DNA from: Enterococcus faecium
Lineage (GTDB): Bacteria > Bacillota > Bacilli > Lactobacillales > Enterococcaceae
Direction of reading: 5' to 3'
Assembly (NCBI RefSeq): GCF_029023785.1
Contig: NZ_CP118955.1
Coordinates: 1,972,501-2,036,500, forward strand
DNA length: 64,000 nt
Below the pieces are notes generated by a model. That model searched no databases, was not told the DNA's origin, and saw nothing but the letters and a program-made list of their open reading frames with translations. A program made the position numbers and the translations under genes. Positions within the stretch are counted from its first letter, which is position 1. Every line of letters begins with the position of its first letter. Shown one piece after another: positions 37,974 through 47,231 of the stretch.

Positions 37974-38739
37974 CTTCTTCTACCTCCCCTGCAGTTGTTT
38001 GAAGTGGTAGTTGACGGACATTCATAATATTGACTACCACAACTGCTAAAATCGCACCAAAAATAGCTACTCCGGTCACAGGAATCTCTAAGTAAGAAGC
38101 TATAGCAAAACCTAAGAAAAAATATGGTGCAACTTGTTTGTTGATCAGCAAACGAGCAAGCATCGCAAAACCAAGAGCTGGAATCAACCCTGTAGCTACT
38201 GACAACCCCTTTTGAACGAAGTCAGGAATCATATTTAATAGATTTCCGATCGTATTGCTTCCCACCATATAAGAAACCATTACCACAACACCAAGCATCA
38301 AGGAAAGACCGATACCGGCAAGCAAGTGCATATGCTCGACTCCTTTATAATTTCCTTCTTCTGCATAATTGTCTGCTTTATGGTTCATAATTGGAATCAA
38401 AAGCCCTAAGTAAATATTTTTCAATATCAATGTCAACGTAGCAATCGGCAAACCTAGTAAAAGCGCGGTTTCTGTACCGGCTCCAGCTGTAATAGCAAAA
38501 GCCGTCCCTAAAATCCCACCGGTCACAACATCAGGTGGAATCGAAGCACCTACTGAGAACGATCCGATAAATGCTAACTCTAAAGTTGCGCCCATAATGA
38601 TCCCAGTTTTTACATCACCTAACACGATTCCTGTAAACAGCCCCGTCACAATCGGACGAGAAAGCAACGATGTCCCTAGTGCATATTCTGATTGTGCGAC
38701 AAATGCAACAATTCCTAATAAGACTGCTTGTACAATCAT
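37960..38739 (-). CDS. PTS mannose/fructose/sorbose-family IIC component
   Basis: This 259 aa protein has about six to eight membrane helices, with the typical SRPIVTGLFTGIVLGDVKTGIIMGATLELAFIG start and the ASIPPDVVTGGILGTAFAI motif. It forms the translocation channel with IID. It lies between the IIB and IID genes. Confidence 0.95.
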   Translation of the reverse strand: MIVQAVLLGIVAFVAQSEYALGTSLLSRPIVTGLFTGIVLGDVKTGIIMGATLELAFIGSFSVGASIPPDVVTGGILGTAFAITAGAGTETALLLGLPIATLTLILKNIYLGLLIPIMNHKADNYAEEGNYKGVEHMHLLAGIGLSLMLGVVVMVSYMVGSNTIGNLLNMIPDFVQKGLSVATGLIPALGFAMLARLLINKQVAPYFFLGFAIASYLEIPVTGVAIFGAILAVVVVNIMNVRQLPLQTTAGEVEEDEEF

Positions 38740-38755
38740 TGAGGTTCTTCCTTTC

Positions 38756-39226
38756 TTACAAAACTTCTCTTACATCCACTTTTTTATCTGCTGGTACTTG
38801 ACGGATTTCTACTTCTATTTGTTTGTCAATTAATCGTTTCAAGCGTTCCTCCTCTTCTGGTAAAATATTTACCGCTTTTCCGATGCTGCGAGTACCAGGT
38901 TTTGCCTTGATCCCTCCTAAGTTGATGGTTTTGATTTCTGGATACGCTTCTGCCAGCTTATATGCATCCTCGATCGATTCCACTACGATGAATAACTTAT
39001 ATTTATCTGTCACCCCGCTTTTCAACGCGGCAATCGAGTCATCAATTGATTTGATCACTAGTTTGACTCCTTGTGGCTTGGCTAATTTGATCGTTGTCTT
39101 TCGTATCTCATTCGTAGGTACATCATCATTAGCAATCAAAATACAGTCTGCGCCTATTGTTTGTGTCCATGAAAAAGCTACTTGTCCGTGTAATAACCGA
39201 TGGTCGACTCTTGTCAATACAATCAT
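38756..39226 (-). CDS. PTS mannose/fructose/sorbose-family IIB component
   Basis: This 156 aa cytoplasmic phosphocarrier has the IIB active-site motif TRVDHRLLHGQV, with the phosphorylated histidine expected at about residue 14 (LLH). It passes phosphate from IIA to the incoming substrate. The gap to IIA is 11 nt, with GGAGG before the start. Confidence 0.95.
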   Translation of the reverse strand: MIVLTRVDHRLLHGQVAFSWTQTIGADCILIANDDVPTNEIRKTTIKLAKPQGVKLVIKSIDDSIAALKSGVTDKYKLFIVVESIEDAYKLAEAYPEIKTINLGGIKAKPGTRSIGKAVNILPEEEERLKRLIDKQIEVEIRQVPADKKVDVREVL

Positions 39227-39237
39227 TTTTCTTCCTC

Positions 39238-39657
39238 CTAAAATTCGTCTTCTTCTATTTTCTGATTGAGCCGCTCGTTACAAAACTGGATCATTTTTTT
39301 TGAATCAGTTAGCACCTGCTGGATCAAAACAGTTGTCTCTACTTCAGCGTCCAACCGAGATACTAGCTCAATCAATAGTGGCAAATTCAATCCGGCAACG
39401 AGATAGACATGATCCCGATTGATATATTGTAAGAATTCGTTGTTGACACTTCCGCCAAAAAGATCCGTCAGAACAATGATTTCTTTATCTTTGTACCTCA
39501 TAAAAAGCTGCCTTACTGTTTCCGCTAAATCAAAATTCTCATCAGTATAGCAATCCAATACAGTAATAGAATGATTTTTCCCATAGATCAGCTCTAATGA
39601 ATCTAATATCCCTGAAGCAAATTTTCCATGGGAAGCTAAGATAATTTCTCTATCCAC
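39238..39657 (-). CDS. PTS mannose/fructose/sorbose-family IIA component
   Basis: This 139 aa IIA domain has the active-site histidine at residue 10 (ILASHGKFASG) and the LTDLFGGSVNNEF segment. The start is set at the GTG at 39657, because GGAG lies 8 nt upstream and an in-frame GTG seven codons earlier has none. It is the first structural gene behind the sigma-54 promoter at 39695-39710. Confidence 0.92.
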   Translation of the reverse strand: MDREIILASHGKFASGILDSLELIYGKNHSITVLDCYTDENFDLAETVRQLFMRYKDKEIIVLTDLFGGSVNNEFLQYINRDHVYLVAGLNLPLLIELVSRLDAEVETTVLIQQVLTDSKKMIQFCNERLNQKIEEDEF

Positions 39658-39689
39658 TTTTTCATCTCCTCTTTTCACTTACACATACT

Positions 39690-39731
39690 AAAAAAGCAAG
39701 TTGCATGCCAAAATTAGTGGCAACAACTTGC
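39690..39731 (-). terminator. terminator of the levR-type gene
   Basis: On the complement, AAGCAAGTTGTTGCCA pairs with TGGCATGCAACTTGCTT around a CTAATTT loop, followed by TTTTTT. The 3' arm is also the sigma-54 promoter. Confidence 0.8.
39695..39710 (-). promoter_or_regulatory. sigma-54 (-24/-12) promoter of the PTS operon
   Basis: On the complement, TGGCATGCAACTTGCT matches TGGCAYRNNNNTTGCW at every fixed position, with GG and GC in the correct phase. It lies 38 nt upstream of the IIA start and downstream of a sigma-54 activator gene. The expected start site is near 39685. Confidence 0.9.
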
Positions 39732-39737
39732 TTATGT

Positions 39738-42515
39738 TCAAAATTCTTCTTCTATCGAGAGAAACTCTGTATCTTCACTCAAAATATCATAGATATAGGC
39801 AATCTCAGAATTGGGGATCATGACACTATAATGCTCTTCAATGACACTAAACGCAGATTTAATAGCAGATAACCCTTCTTTTTGACACTGCTTCCATTTC
39901 TCTAATCCTTGATAGGTTTCGATTGGCATTTGTCGGATCAATCGTTCAATGAGACAGCTCACATGGACATACAACGCTAATTTTTTGGGATTGCTGATGC
40001 TTCGATTCAACTGCACCTCTAATTCTCTCATAAAATGATCGATTTCTCCCATCACCTTCTCTGTATCTAGAATAGTCACGGAATCCAGTACTTTTTCCAA
40101 TGAAAAATTACGAATGATGCGCTGATTGAATATTTCCTTCTCTGAAGCATTCATAGTAGTGTCCAACCATTCAGCTAGTACAGACATCTTTTCCCCCGAG
40201 ATGAGGTCTTCTAATGAAAGATAGTCGATATTGGTGATATCAGGATCTGTGGTGCCAATCATTCCTACGACTTCGTATATGGAAAATAATGGGTCACTGT
40301 TTTTCTTATCTTTTAATTGCTGATATTCATATGGGATGATTTTCAACTGACAAGCCGTAGGTAAGCTTTTTTCTAGCAGTTCACTTAAGTGGACCGCCGT
40401 ACCGATTCCAGTGAAGCAAGTAGTAATGAGTGCTTTGGGTTTGTTTTCCTCTGGATAGAGCAGTCGCCATTCTGGCTGGATCTGTCGAACAGTCTCTTCT
40501 GCTATCTCTTCTAATGATACATTTTTTTGCAGGCATTCCCCTACTGTGATTGCTAAAGGTGTCGTCACATTATTCAAAATCAAAAGCGGTACGGATAACT
40601 GTTTTTTAAAAAACTGATGGATTTCTTTCAGAGATCCCATGTCTACTAATATGATCAATCCATTTGAAACATCGCTGTTTTCGCAATAATCAAGGATTTC
40701 TGAAGCAATCTGCTGTGGTGTGACATCTAGTGGCATATCAAATGATTCAAATAGATCCTCTTGTAATAAACGATTTACTACATTTGCCATACTGCTAGCA
40801 GTTGCATAACCGTGAGCAGCAATCATCGCTTTTGGCAGTCGTTTTTCTTTTGACCATTTCGCTTTTTTTAGATAGATCGTCAGTAAAATCCGATCCATAC
40901 TTGTGTCTTCAATATCTAATTTGATCTTACTTAATTCCAGAATTCGTTGGACATAGTGATAACTAGATGGATAAGACTGAGAAACTTGTTGTTCTAATTC
41001 TTTGATTAGTTGGATAATATCATGTTCTTCCGGTAACCATTTGATAGTGCTTCGCTGATAGAGATAGTAACTCAAGGCATAGACACTGTTTCCATCGAAT
41101 TTGATTTGATAGGCAGTTTCCATTTGTCGAAAGGTCTCTCGGATAGATTGTGTCCAATAAACCAGCAGCTCGTGTTTTTCTTGTCTACTGGTCTCAAACA
41201 GCAAAAAATCAAATAATTGAATCACTTCTTGCTTTAATTTTCCTTCGCAAGAATATAGCAGACAGTTATTTTTCTTGAAATCAATTAGGATTTGCTCAAA
41301 ACTTTTAACGATTCGCTGCTGTTCGGGCTGTTGCTTCTCCATTAATTGCTCTAAGGTCTGGTCTTGCGTAATATAGATTCCTTGCTGTGCTGTATTTTTA
41401 GTAATAGGCTGCGCAAGTAGTTCTTTTTGCAAATGATGGATCGTGACATGGATTTCAGGCTGTTCACGCTGTTCAGCATATGCTTTTGCTGCTGAAACTT
41501 TGACGATATTTTTCAGCTCTCCTATGTTTCCGGATAATTTCTGACTTATTAAAAGTGACAAAGCTGGTCCACTGACTGACAAAGGGCTCCCCATTTTTCT
41601 TTGTTCTTCGAGAAAAAAAGAGTACATCAGTTCTAGCCGTTCATTACGACTACGCTGATTAAGTGCAGGTAGTTCGATTCGGATAGGTATTCTTCGAATG
41701 AAAGTTGTTAAGAAATGACTAGTAATCTCTTCAGTCGTAGCAAAAAAGAGACGTGTTTTGATCCGGCGTGACAAATTAGGTTCTCCCATACGATAAATCA
41801 CACCTTGATCAAGATAGGTGAACAGTTTTTCCTGACCTTCTGGTGTTAAGCGATGTACCTCGTCTAAAAACAAGATCCCACCATCTGCTGCTTCAAAAGC
41901 CCCTTTTTTATTTTCTTCTGCACCAGTGTACGCTCCCTTAACATGTCCAAACAAATTGCTAGTCAAAAGTTCAGGATTATCTGCATATTGTGCACAATTA
42001 AAAGTGATGAATGGTGCAGAATCTTCTAGCAGATCATGAAGCAGACAATACTGATAGACCAAATTAACTAAATAACTTTTACCTGTGCCACTTTCGCCTG
42101 TAATCAAAAGTGGTAATCCGCCATCTGGATAGTAAAGAGCTGTTTTGATTTGTTCGATACTTTCTTTCAAACTGGCGTCGTATCCGATCATAAAAGAGAA
42201 TAAGTCTTTTGGTTGCGCGAAAAAAGGCTGTTCCTCTTTGAGATCATCGATAGAAAAATAAAAATTCGTGCGTAACTTAAAAAATTGTTTTTCAAAAGCT
42301 TCTTTGTGGAAATAAATCACTGGTCGAGAATTGATTTTGACTAGTAGTTGCTCATCATTTAACTGGTTCAAATAATGACTGACTGTGTTTCTTTTTACCC
42401 CAAAATGATCAGCTAACCTTTGTGCTGTAAAGACCTCGTTCATATGTTCTAAATCGAAAAAGGCTGTCTGGTTCTCTAAGTAACATAAAATTTCCTTCTT
42501 CAACAACTTATTCAC
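39738..42515 (-). CDS. LevR/ManR-type sigma-54-dependent PTS operon activator
   Basis: This 925 aa regulator begins with a winged helix (about 5-60, AQRLADHFGVKRNTVSHYLNQL). A central AAA+ domain follows, with Walker A GESGTGKS at 140-147, the sigma-54 contact loop GAYTGA at 194-199 and Walker B ILFLDE at 214-219. The C-terminal half has PTS regulation domains and EIIA/EIIB-like modules, so activity is set by PTS phosphorylation. It should activate the adjacent -24/-12 promoter. The frame opens at a GTG with GGAGGAGG close upstream. It is the first gene before the PTS/deglycase operon on the same strand. Confidence 0.93.
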   Translation of the reverse strand: MNKLLKKEILCYLENQTAFFDLEHMNEVFTAQRLADHFGVKRNTVSHYLNQLNDEQLLVKINSRPVIYFHKEAFEKQFFKLRTNFYFSIDDLKEEQPFFAQPKDLFSFMIGYDASLKESIEQIKTALYYPDGGLPLLITGESGTGKSYLVNLVYQYCLLHDLLEDSAPFITFNCAQYADNPELLTSNLFGHVKGAYTGAEENKKGAFEAADGGILFLDEVHRLTPEGQEKLFTYLDQGVIYRMGEPNLSRRIKTRLFFATTEEITSHFLTTFIRRIPIRIELPALNQRSRNERLELMYSFFLEEQRKMGSPLSVSGPALSLLISQKLSGNIGELKNIVKVSAAKAYAEQREQPEIHVTIHHLQKELLAQPITKNTAQQGIYITQDQTLEQLMEKQQPEQQRIVKSFEQILIDFKKNNCLLYSCEGKLKQEVIQLFDFLLFETSRQEKHELLVYWTQSIRETFRQMETAYQIKFDGNSVYALSYYLYQRSTIKWLPEEHDIIQLIKELEQQVSQSYPSSYHYVQRILELSKIKLDIEDTSMDRILLTIYLKKAKWSKEKRLPKAMIAAHGYATASSMANVVNRLLQEDLFESFDMPLDVTPQQIASEILDYCENSDVSNGLIILVDMGSLKEIHQFFKKQLSVPLLILNNVTTPLAITVGECLQKNVSLEEIAEETVRQIQPEWRLLYPEENKPKALITTCFTGIGTAVHLSELLEKSLPTACQLKIIPYEYQQLKDKKNSDPLFSIYEVVGMIGTTDPDITNIDYLSLEDLISGEKMSVLAEWLDTTMNASEKEIFNQRIIRNFSLEKVLDSVTILDTEKVMGEIDHFMRELEVQLNRSISNPKKLALYVHVSCLIERLIRQMPIETYQGLEKWKQCQKEGLSAIKSAFSVIEEHYSVMIPNSEIAYIYDILSEDTEFLSIEEEF

Positions 42516-42705
42516 CCCTCCTCCATCATAGAAAACGGATTCATTTTGTCAATAAAATCTTTAATAAAGAATTGAAAAATATATCTTATTATAGACAGCA
42601 GCCTACTTATCCCTTATAATTTTTATTCTAAAAAACGTACAGTTCCTTCCAGTTTTTATACTGGAATTTCAACATATGAAAGAATAAGGAGGCTATGACT
42701 ATTCA

Positions 42706-42930
42706 ATGAAATCGGATAAATATAAAAACAGGAAACATACTTCCTGGAAAACTTTTCGAGAAATCATCGGATCTTATCTCGCTGTAGTTGTATTTTTGCC
42801 TTTGCTTTATATGGCTATGACAGAACAAACTCGTTTTATTGGCGTAGATACGCAATATATAGCCGAAACAGGATTTTTATTCATCTTTATCTTGATTTTT
42901 GCGTTCTATAAATCCTTCCATACAAAATAA
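42706..42930 (+). CDS. small membrane protein
   Basis: This 74 aa protein has a basic N-terminus (KYKNRKHTSWK) and two predicted membrane helices (about 24-42 and 52-68). I do not recognise it. AAGGAGG lies 13 nt upstream of the ATG, which is long. A four-codon frame starting at 42695 stops by overlapping this ATG (ATGA), so coupling is possible. Confidence 0.55.
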   Translation: MKSDKYKNRKHTSWKTFREIIGSYLAVVVFLPLLYMAMTEQTRFIGVDTQYIAETGFLFIFILIFAFYKSFHTK

Positions 42931-42985
42931 GATTCACAGATTTCAACTTTCCTGTCTGTTTTTAGCTATTACAAATCCTTATATG

Positions 42986-42994
42986 TGGTATAAC
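42986..42994 (+). promoter_or_regulatory. extended -10 promoter
   Basis: TGGTATAAC is an extended -10 without a good -35. Transcription would start near 43001. Confidence 0.45.
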
Positions 42995-43000
42995 AACAAT

Positions 43001-43165
43001 TTATTGGCATAATGAGGAAAAACGAGTTATGATGCTTTCAGAGAGTAAAGAGGTACTGTTGTCACCATCCTTTTTATTGATTACGTACACCACTCTTAGT
43101 TTTTTCCCATTGATTACGAAAACAAGGTAGAAACATTGATGTTCCTACCTTGTTTTCTTTTTTTA
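43001..43165 (+). ncRNA. candidate small transcript with a hydrophobic 33-aa frame
   Basis: A unit of about 165 nt lies between an extended -10 and a strong terminator. It contains a 33-codon frame (43029-43130, GAGG 10 nt upstream) whose product has a charged N-terminus, a hydrophobic core and a KTR end. The ten-base word ATTGATTACG occurs twice (43076-43085, 43109-43118). It could be a small RNA or a type I toxin-like mRNA. It lacks the P-x-x-G pattern of Fst toxins. Confidence 0.35.
43118..43163 (+). terminator. Rho-independent terminator
   Basis: GAAAACAAGGTAG ... CTACCTTGTTTTC is followed by TTTTTTT. Confidence 0.9.
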
Positions 43166-43708
43166 TTTTCAGATCAAAATCTCAAGTAGCTTTTGACTTG
43201 ATGTCGGGAGGTTGTCTTCGTTCCATCAAACCTGATAGAATCTGCGCCAAACCATAGTTTTCTCCACTATTATTTATTCCTCTAAGATAGTACCCACAAT
43301 AAACGAATAAATATTTTTCTCATTTTCATACTCCTTCTTTGAAAATCAATTAGATTTCTCTCAACCCACTTTTTTACAAAAATTACGTAGCAAAAAAGAT
43401 TGCAAGAACAAATTAAAAAAGAAGTAAATAGAGTTTCATCTATAAACATTTACTTGATATATTTTTTATGCAGAATTCATTTATAGAAAAATTAAGTAAA
43501 ATAGACGTTCCTATGAATGAAGAGACTGGCATGTTTTCTCATTTTCTTTTTTTTAAAAAAAATAGTCTATTCAATTTCTAAAGCTTCTTCATAATAAAAC
43601 TTTCATTTATGAAAAGGCTTGTTCTCTTTTCATTCTAAATTTCCTAAGCTACAATGTGGTAGTACTTGTTTTTTCAATTGTGGACAAATAAATAATAGGA
43701 GGAATCAT

Positions 43709-45424
43709 ATGATTCAGTTATTACGTTATGCAAAAGACTATCGTAAGCAAATCATTTTGGGCCCGTTCTTCAAATTTCTTGAAGCTGTCTTCGAACTTGT
43801 CCTGCCTTTAATGATGGCTTCCTTGATCGATAATGGACTAAAAATGAATGACCGAGGAAAAATCATTGAAATGGGCTTATGGATGGTCGCTATGTCTGTG
43901 ATTGGTCTGATTTGTGCTATCATTTGCCAATACTATGCTTCAGTAGCTTCACAAGGATTTGGTACAGAGTTACGTAATCAGCTAATCAAAAAAATCAATA
44001 CTTTCTCTCACAACGAGTTGAATCATTTTGGAACAGATACCTTGATCACCCGAATGACAAACGACATCAATCAGCTTCAGCTAGCTTTAGCAATGGTCAT
44101 TCGTTTATTGATCAGAGCACCGTTTTTAAGTATCGGGTCAGTGGTCATGGCTTTTGTGATCGACTGGGAAGTAGGTCTGTTTTTCTTAGCATTATTGCCT
44201 ATTTTCTCAATCATTTTATTTTTTATCATCAAAAAAACCGTTCCTCTCTACCAAAAAGTGCAAGAAAAACTAGATCAGCTCAATGAACACGTTAGTCAGA
44301 ATCTTAGCGGTGTTCGTGTCATCCGCGCATTTGCGCAGACAAAAAAAGAAACAGAGAAGTTCGATAAAAGCACAAATGATCTAGCGAACAATTATTTACG
44401 TGTTTCCAATATCTCTGCCCTATTATCACCTGCTACAACCTTGATCATGAATGTCGGGATCATCTGTTTGCTGACAGTTGGCGGGATCAAAGTAAATATT
44501 GGTAGCTTGCAACAAGGACAAGTTCTTGCTTTGATCAATTATATGAATCAAATGCTTTTGGCACTGATCGTTGTTTCAAACCTCGTCGTGATCTTCACAC
44601 GTGCCGAAGCTTCAGGAAATCGGGTGAAAGAGGTGCTAGACACAGAAAATTCGATTCTTGAAGCTGAGGTCAGTACTACTCCCGATTTTTCTTCTGAAGC
44701 AATTATCGCTTTTGACCATGTTGACTTCCGTTATACTCCTGATTCTGGTCTTTCTCTCCAAAATATTACATTTCAGCTGAAGCGAAATACAGTCCTTGGA
44801 ATCATTGGTCCAACCGGAAGCGGGAAAACGACTTTGACACAATTGATTCCGCGTTTCTATGATGTCAGTTCCGGTACAGTTATAATGGACGGAATGGATG
44901 TTCGTTCTTGGCAGCTGGATCATCTCCGTCAGCAAATTGCTCTTGTTCCCCAAACTTCTGTACTATTTACCGGGACTATTCGTGAAAACCTTCAATGGGG
45001 TAAGAAAGACGCCACAGAAAAAGAATGTTGGGAAGCTCTGAAAATCGCTCAGGCAGAAGAATTTGTCCGTCAGCTTCCAAATGGTTTAGATACAAAAGTC
45101 ATGGAAAATGGGAAAAATTTCTCTGGCGGACAAAAACAGCGACTGACGATTGCAAGAGCTTTGATTGCCAAGCCAGCATTACTGATTTTAGATGACTCTT
45201 TAAGTGCGTTGGATTATCAAACAGACTTGGATTTGCGTAAGGCGCTACAGACTTATCTTGGCAGTACAGTGATTATTATCTCCCAACGTGTCCGCTCTAT
45301 TCAAGAAGCACATCATATCTTAGTGATGGATCAAGGTAAGATTGCTGCTCAGGGTACCCATGAAGAATTACTTGCTCAATCAGCAGAATATCAGGAAATC
45401 GTCGCATCACAGGAGGAAGAATAG
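43709..45424 (+). CDS. heterodimeric ABC exporter, degenerate-site subunit (EfrA-like)
   Basis: This 571 aa half-transporter has six membrane helices (about 1-310) and an ATPase domain. Walker A is GPTGSGKTT and the signature FSGGQKQRL is intact. The Walker B end reads LILDDS (Asp for the catalytic Glu) and the switch reads SQR instead of HR. These changes mark the non-catalytic half of heterodimeric exporters such as EfrAB/EfrCD or TM287/288, which expel drugs or peptides. The ATG at 43709 has AGGAGG upstream. The partner gene starts 3 nt after its stop. Confidence 0.9.
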   Translation: MIQLLRYAKDYRKQIILGPFFKFLEAVFELVLPLMMASLIDNGLKMNDRGKIIEMGLWMVAMSVIGLICAIICQYYASVASQGFGTELRNQLIKKINTFSHNELNHFGTDTLITRMTNDINQLQLALAMVIRLLIRAPFLSIGSVVMAFVIDWEVGLFFLALLPIFSIILFFIIKKTVPLYQKVQEKLDQLNEHVSQNLSGVRVIRAFAQTKKETEKFDKSTNDLANNYLRVSNISALLSPATTLIMNVGIICLLTVGGIKVNIGSLQQGQVLALINYMNQMLLALIVVSNLVVIFTRAEASGNRVKEVLDTENSILEAEVSTTPDFSSEAIIAFDHVDFRYTPDSGLSLQNITFQLKRNTVLGIIGPTGSGKTTLTQLIPRFYDVSSGTVIMDGMDVRSWQLDHLRQQIALVPQTSVLFTGTIRENLQWGKKDATEKECWEALKIAQAEEFVRQLPNGLDTKVMENGKNFSGGQKQRLTIARALIAKPALLILDDSLSALDYQTDLDLRKALQTYLGSTVIIISQRVRSIQEAHHILVMDQGKIAAQGTHEELLAQSAEYQEIVASQEEE

Positions 45425-45426
45425 TT

Positions 45427-47190
45427 ATGAAAGTAAAAAAATTATCCTTGCAGACGCTCCGCCGATTCATTCCTTACCTTACTGCCTATGCAAAAGACAT
45501 TTGGCTAGCTGTGATACTAGGAATCATCAATGGGATTGCAACAGTTGTGATGACGTTACAAATTGGTCAAAGTATCGATCAAATGATTGGAGAAGGACAG
45601 GTCCGCTTCAATCGACTGTTCCATTTACTTATTCTATTCGGTGGTATCGTTTTAATCAACGTAGTCAGTCAATGGCTCATCCAAGTGTTAAGCAATCGGT
45701 TAGCTTACTTATCCGTTGCAAAATTAAGAAAAGATGCATTTGCTCATCTGAATCGATTGCCACTTCGTTATTATGATCAAAACTCCCACGGAAATATCGT
45801 CAGTCGATTTACAAATGATATGGACAATATTTCCATTGCAATTTCTGCGGCCTTCAATCAATTATTTTCTGGAGTGGCAATCATCATTCTTTCGTTTATT
45901 TTTATGATGCGTCTAAGTCCACTTCTGACATTGGTCGTTCTTTGTTCTACACCAATTATTTTCCTTGTGAGTTGGATCGTTGCTCGTGCTTCACAAACAA
46001 ATTTCGATAGACAGCAAAGGATTATTGGGGATATCTCGGGCTTTGTGACCGAACGAATCGGTAACCAGAAAATCGTGAAAGCTTTTCAGCAAGAAGAAGC
46101 TAGTCAACAGCAATTTGAACTGCTAAATGCTGATCTATATGAAAAAGGACAACGGGCACAATTTTCTTCTTCCTTGACAAACCCGTCTTCTCGTTTTGTA
46201 GATCACCTTGCTTATTTATCGATTGGTTTAGTTGGCGGCCTATTGGCATTGAAGAGTGGTTCGTCAATCACTGTTGGTGTGATTTCCAGCTTTACGATCT
46301 ACTCAAGTCAGTTTTCTAAACCATTTATCGAACTTTCTGGAATCACGACACAACTGCAAACCGCTTTTTCTGGTCTAGAACGAGCATTTGATTTGATCGA
46401 TCAGCCAGAAGAAAAGCCTGATTTGCCAGATGCCTATGCCTTGGAACCCAAAAATATCAAAGGAAAAGTCTCTTTTGATCATGTTTCTTTTTCTTATGAC
46501 CCCAAGCAGCGTTTGATCGAAGATTTCAATTTTACTGCTTATCCAGGTCAAACCATTGCTATAGTAGGAAAAACAGGGGCCGGAAAATCCACACTTGTTA
46601 ATTTGCTGATGCGTTTTTATGACACAACAAAAGGAACAATTACAGTCGATGACCATGACATCCGCTCTATCCAACGTGATACATTACGTAAAAGTTTTGG
46701 AATGGTGTTACAAGATACTTGGCTATTTGACAGTACATTGCGAGAAAATCTTCGTTTTGGGAATCCGGAAGCAAGTGACGCAGAAATCAATGATGCCCTA
46801 AAAGCCTCTTATATGTATGAATTTGTAGAACGTTTGCCGGAAAAATTAGATACTAAGATTGGCGGTCAAGGGTTAAAGATATCAGATGGACAACGCCAAC
46901 TGTTGACGATTGCTCGAACGATGATCAGTAATCCCCCTATGTTGATCTTAGATGAAGCTACCAGCTCAGTCGATACATTGACAGAGAAAAAAATCCAACA
47001 AGCCTTCTTAGCAATGATGGAAGGAAAAACCAGTTTTGTGATTGCCCATCGCCTGTCCACAATCAAAAATGCGGACCAGATATTAGTGATGGATCAGGGA
47101 GCTATTGTCGAAATGGGCACCCATGATGAGCTGCTTCAAAAAGATGGTTATTACCGACGGCTCTATCAAGCACAATTCACAGCACAATAA
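45427..47190 (+). CDS. heterodimeric ABC exporter, catalytic subunit (EfrB-like)
   Basis: This 587 aa half-transporter has six membrane helices and an ATPase domain with Walker A GKTGAGKST, Walker B MLILDEATSSVD (catalytic Glu present) and the switch AHRLST. Its signature is degenerate (KISDGQRQL instead of LSGGQ). It therefore complements the previous protein: one composite site is functional and the other is not. The operon ends at a strong terminator. Confidence 0.9.
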   Translation: MKVKKLSLQTLRRFIPYLTAYAKDIWLAVILGIINGIATVVMTLQIGQSIDQMIGEGQVRFNRLFHLLILFGGIVLINVVSQWLIQVLSNRLAYLSVAKLRKDAFAHLNRLPLRYYDQNSHGNIVSRFTNDMDNISIAISAAFNQLFSGVAIIILSFIFMMRLSPLLTLVVLCSTPIIFLVSWIVARASQTNFDRQQRIIGDISGFVTERIGNQKIVKAFQQEEASQQQFELLNADLYEKGQRAQFSSSLTNPSSRFVDHLAYLSIGLVGGLLALKSGSSITVGVISSFTIYSSQFSKPFIELSGITTQLQTAFSGLERAFDLIDQPEEKPDLPDAYALEPKNIKGKVSFDHVSFSYDPKQRLIEDFNFTAYPGQTIAIVGKTGAGKSTLVNLLMRFYDTTKGTITVDDHDIRSIQRDTLRKSFGMVLQDTWLFDSTLRENLRFGNPEASDAEINDALKASYMYEFVERLPEKLDTKIGGQGLKISDGQRQLLTIARTMISNPPMLILDEATSSVDTLTEKKIQQAFLAMMEGKTSFVIAHRLSTIKNADQILVMDQGAIVEMGTHDELLQKDGYYRRLYQAQFTAQ

Positions 47191-47231
47191 AAACAAGCAG
47201 TCTTCTGGGATGGGAAGACTGCTTGTTTTTT
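47191..47231. terminator. bidirectional Rho-independent terminator
   Basis: AAACAAGCAGTCTTC / GAAGACTGCTTGTTT with flanking A and T runs separates the exporter operon from the convergent folT. Confidence 0.88.

Larger units (their letters stand above)
42931..43708. other. gene-poor region with a candidate RNA unit
   Basis: This 778-nt interval contains the candidate transcript at 43001-43165 and its terminator. A minus-strand open stretch (43182 to about 43320) is protein-like at its end (GLAQILSGLMERRQPPD) but has no good start, so it may be a gene remnant. From 43330 to 43690 the sequence is AT-rich with no gene. Confidence 0.4.

Noticed and set aside
42525..42552. Housekeeping promoter TTGACA-16-TATGAT for the levR-type gene
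   Set aside because: Its -10 overlaps the ribosome binding site and the start would fall at the start codon, so it is not a workable promoter for this frame.
42986..43165. Fst/par type I toxin-antitoxin locus
   Set aside because: The peptide lacks the conserved Pro-x-x-Gly and Trp-Leu pattern, and the terminator has no U run on the opposite strand.
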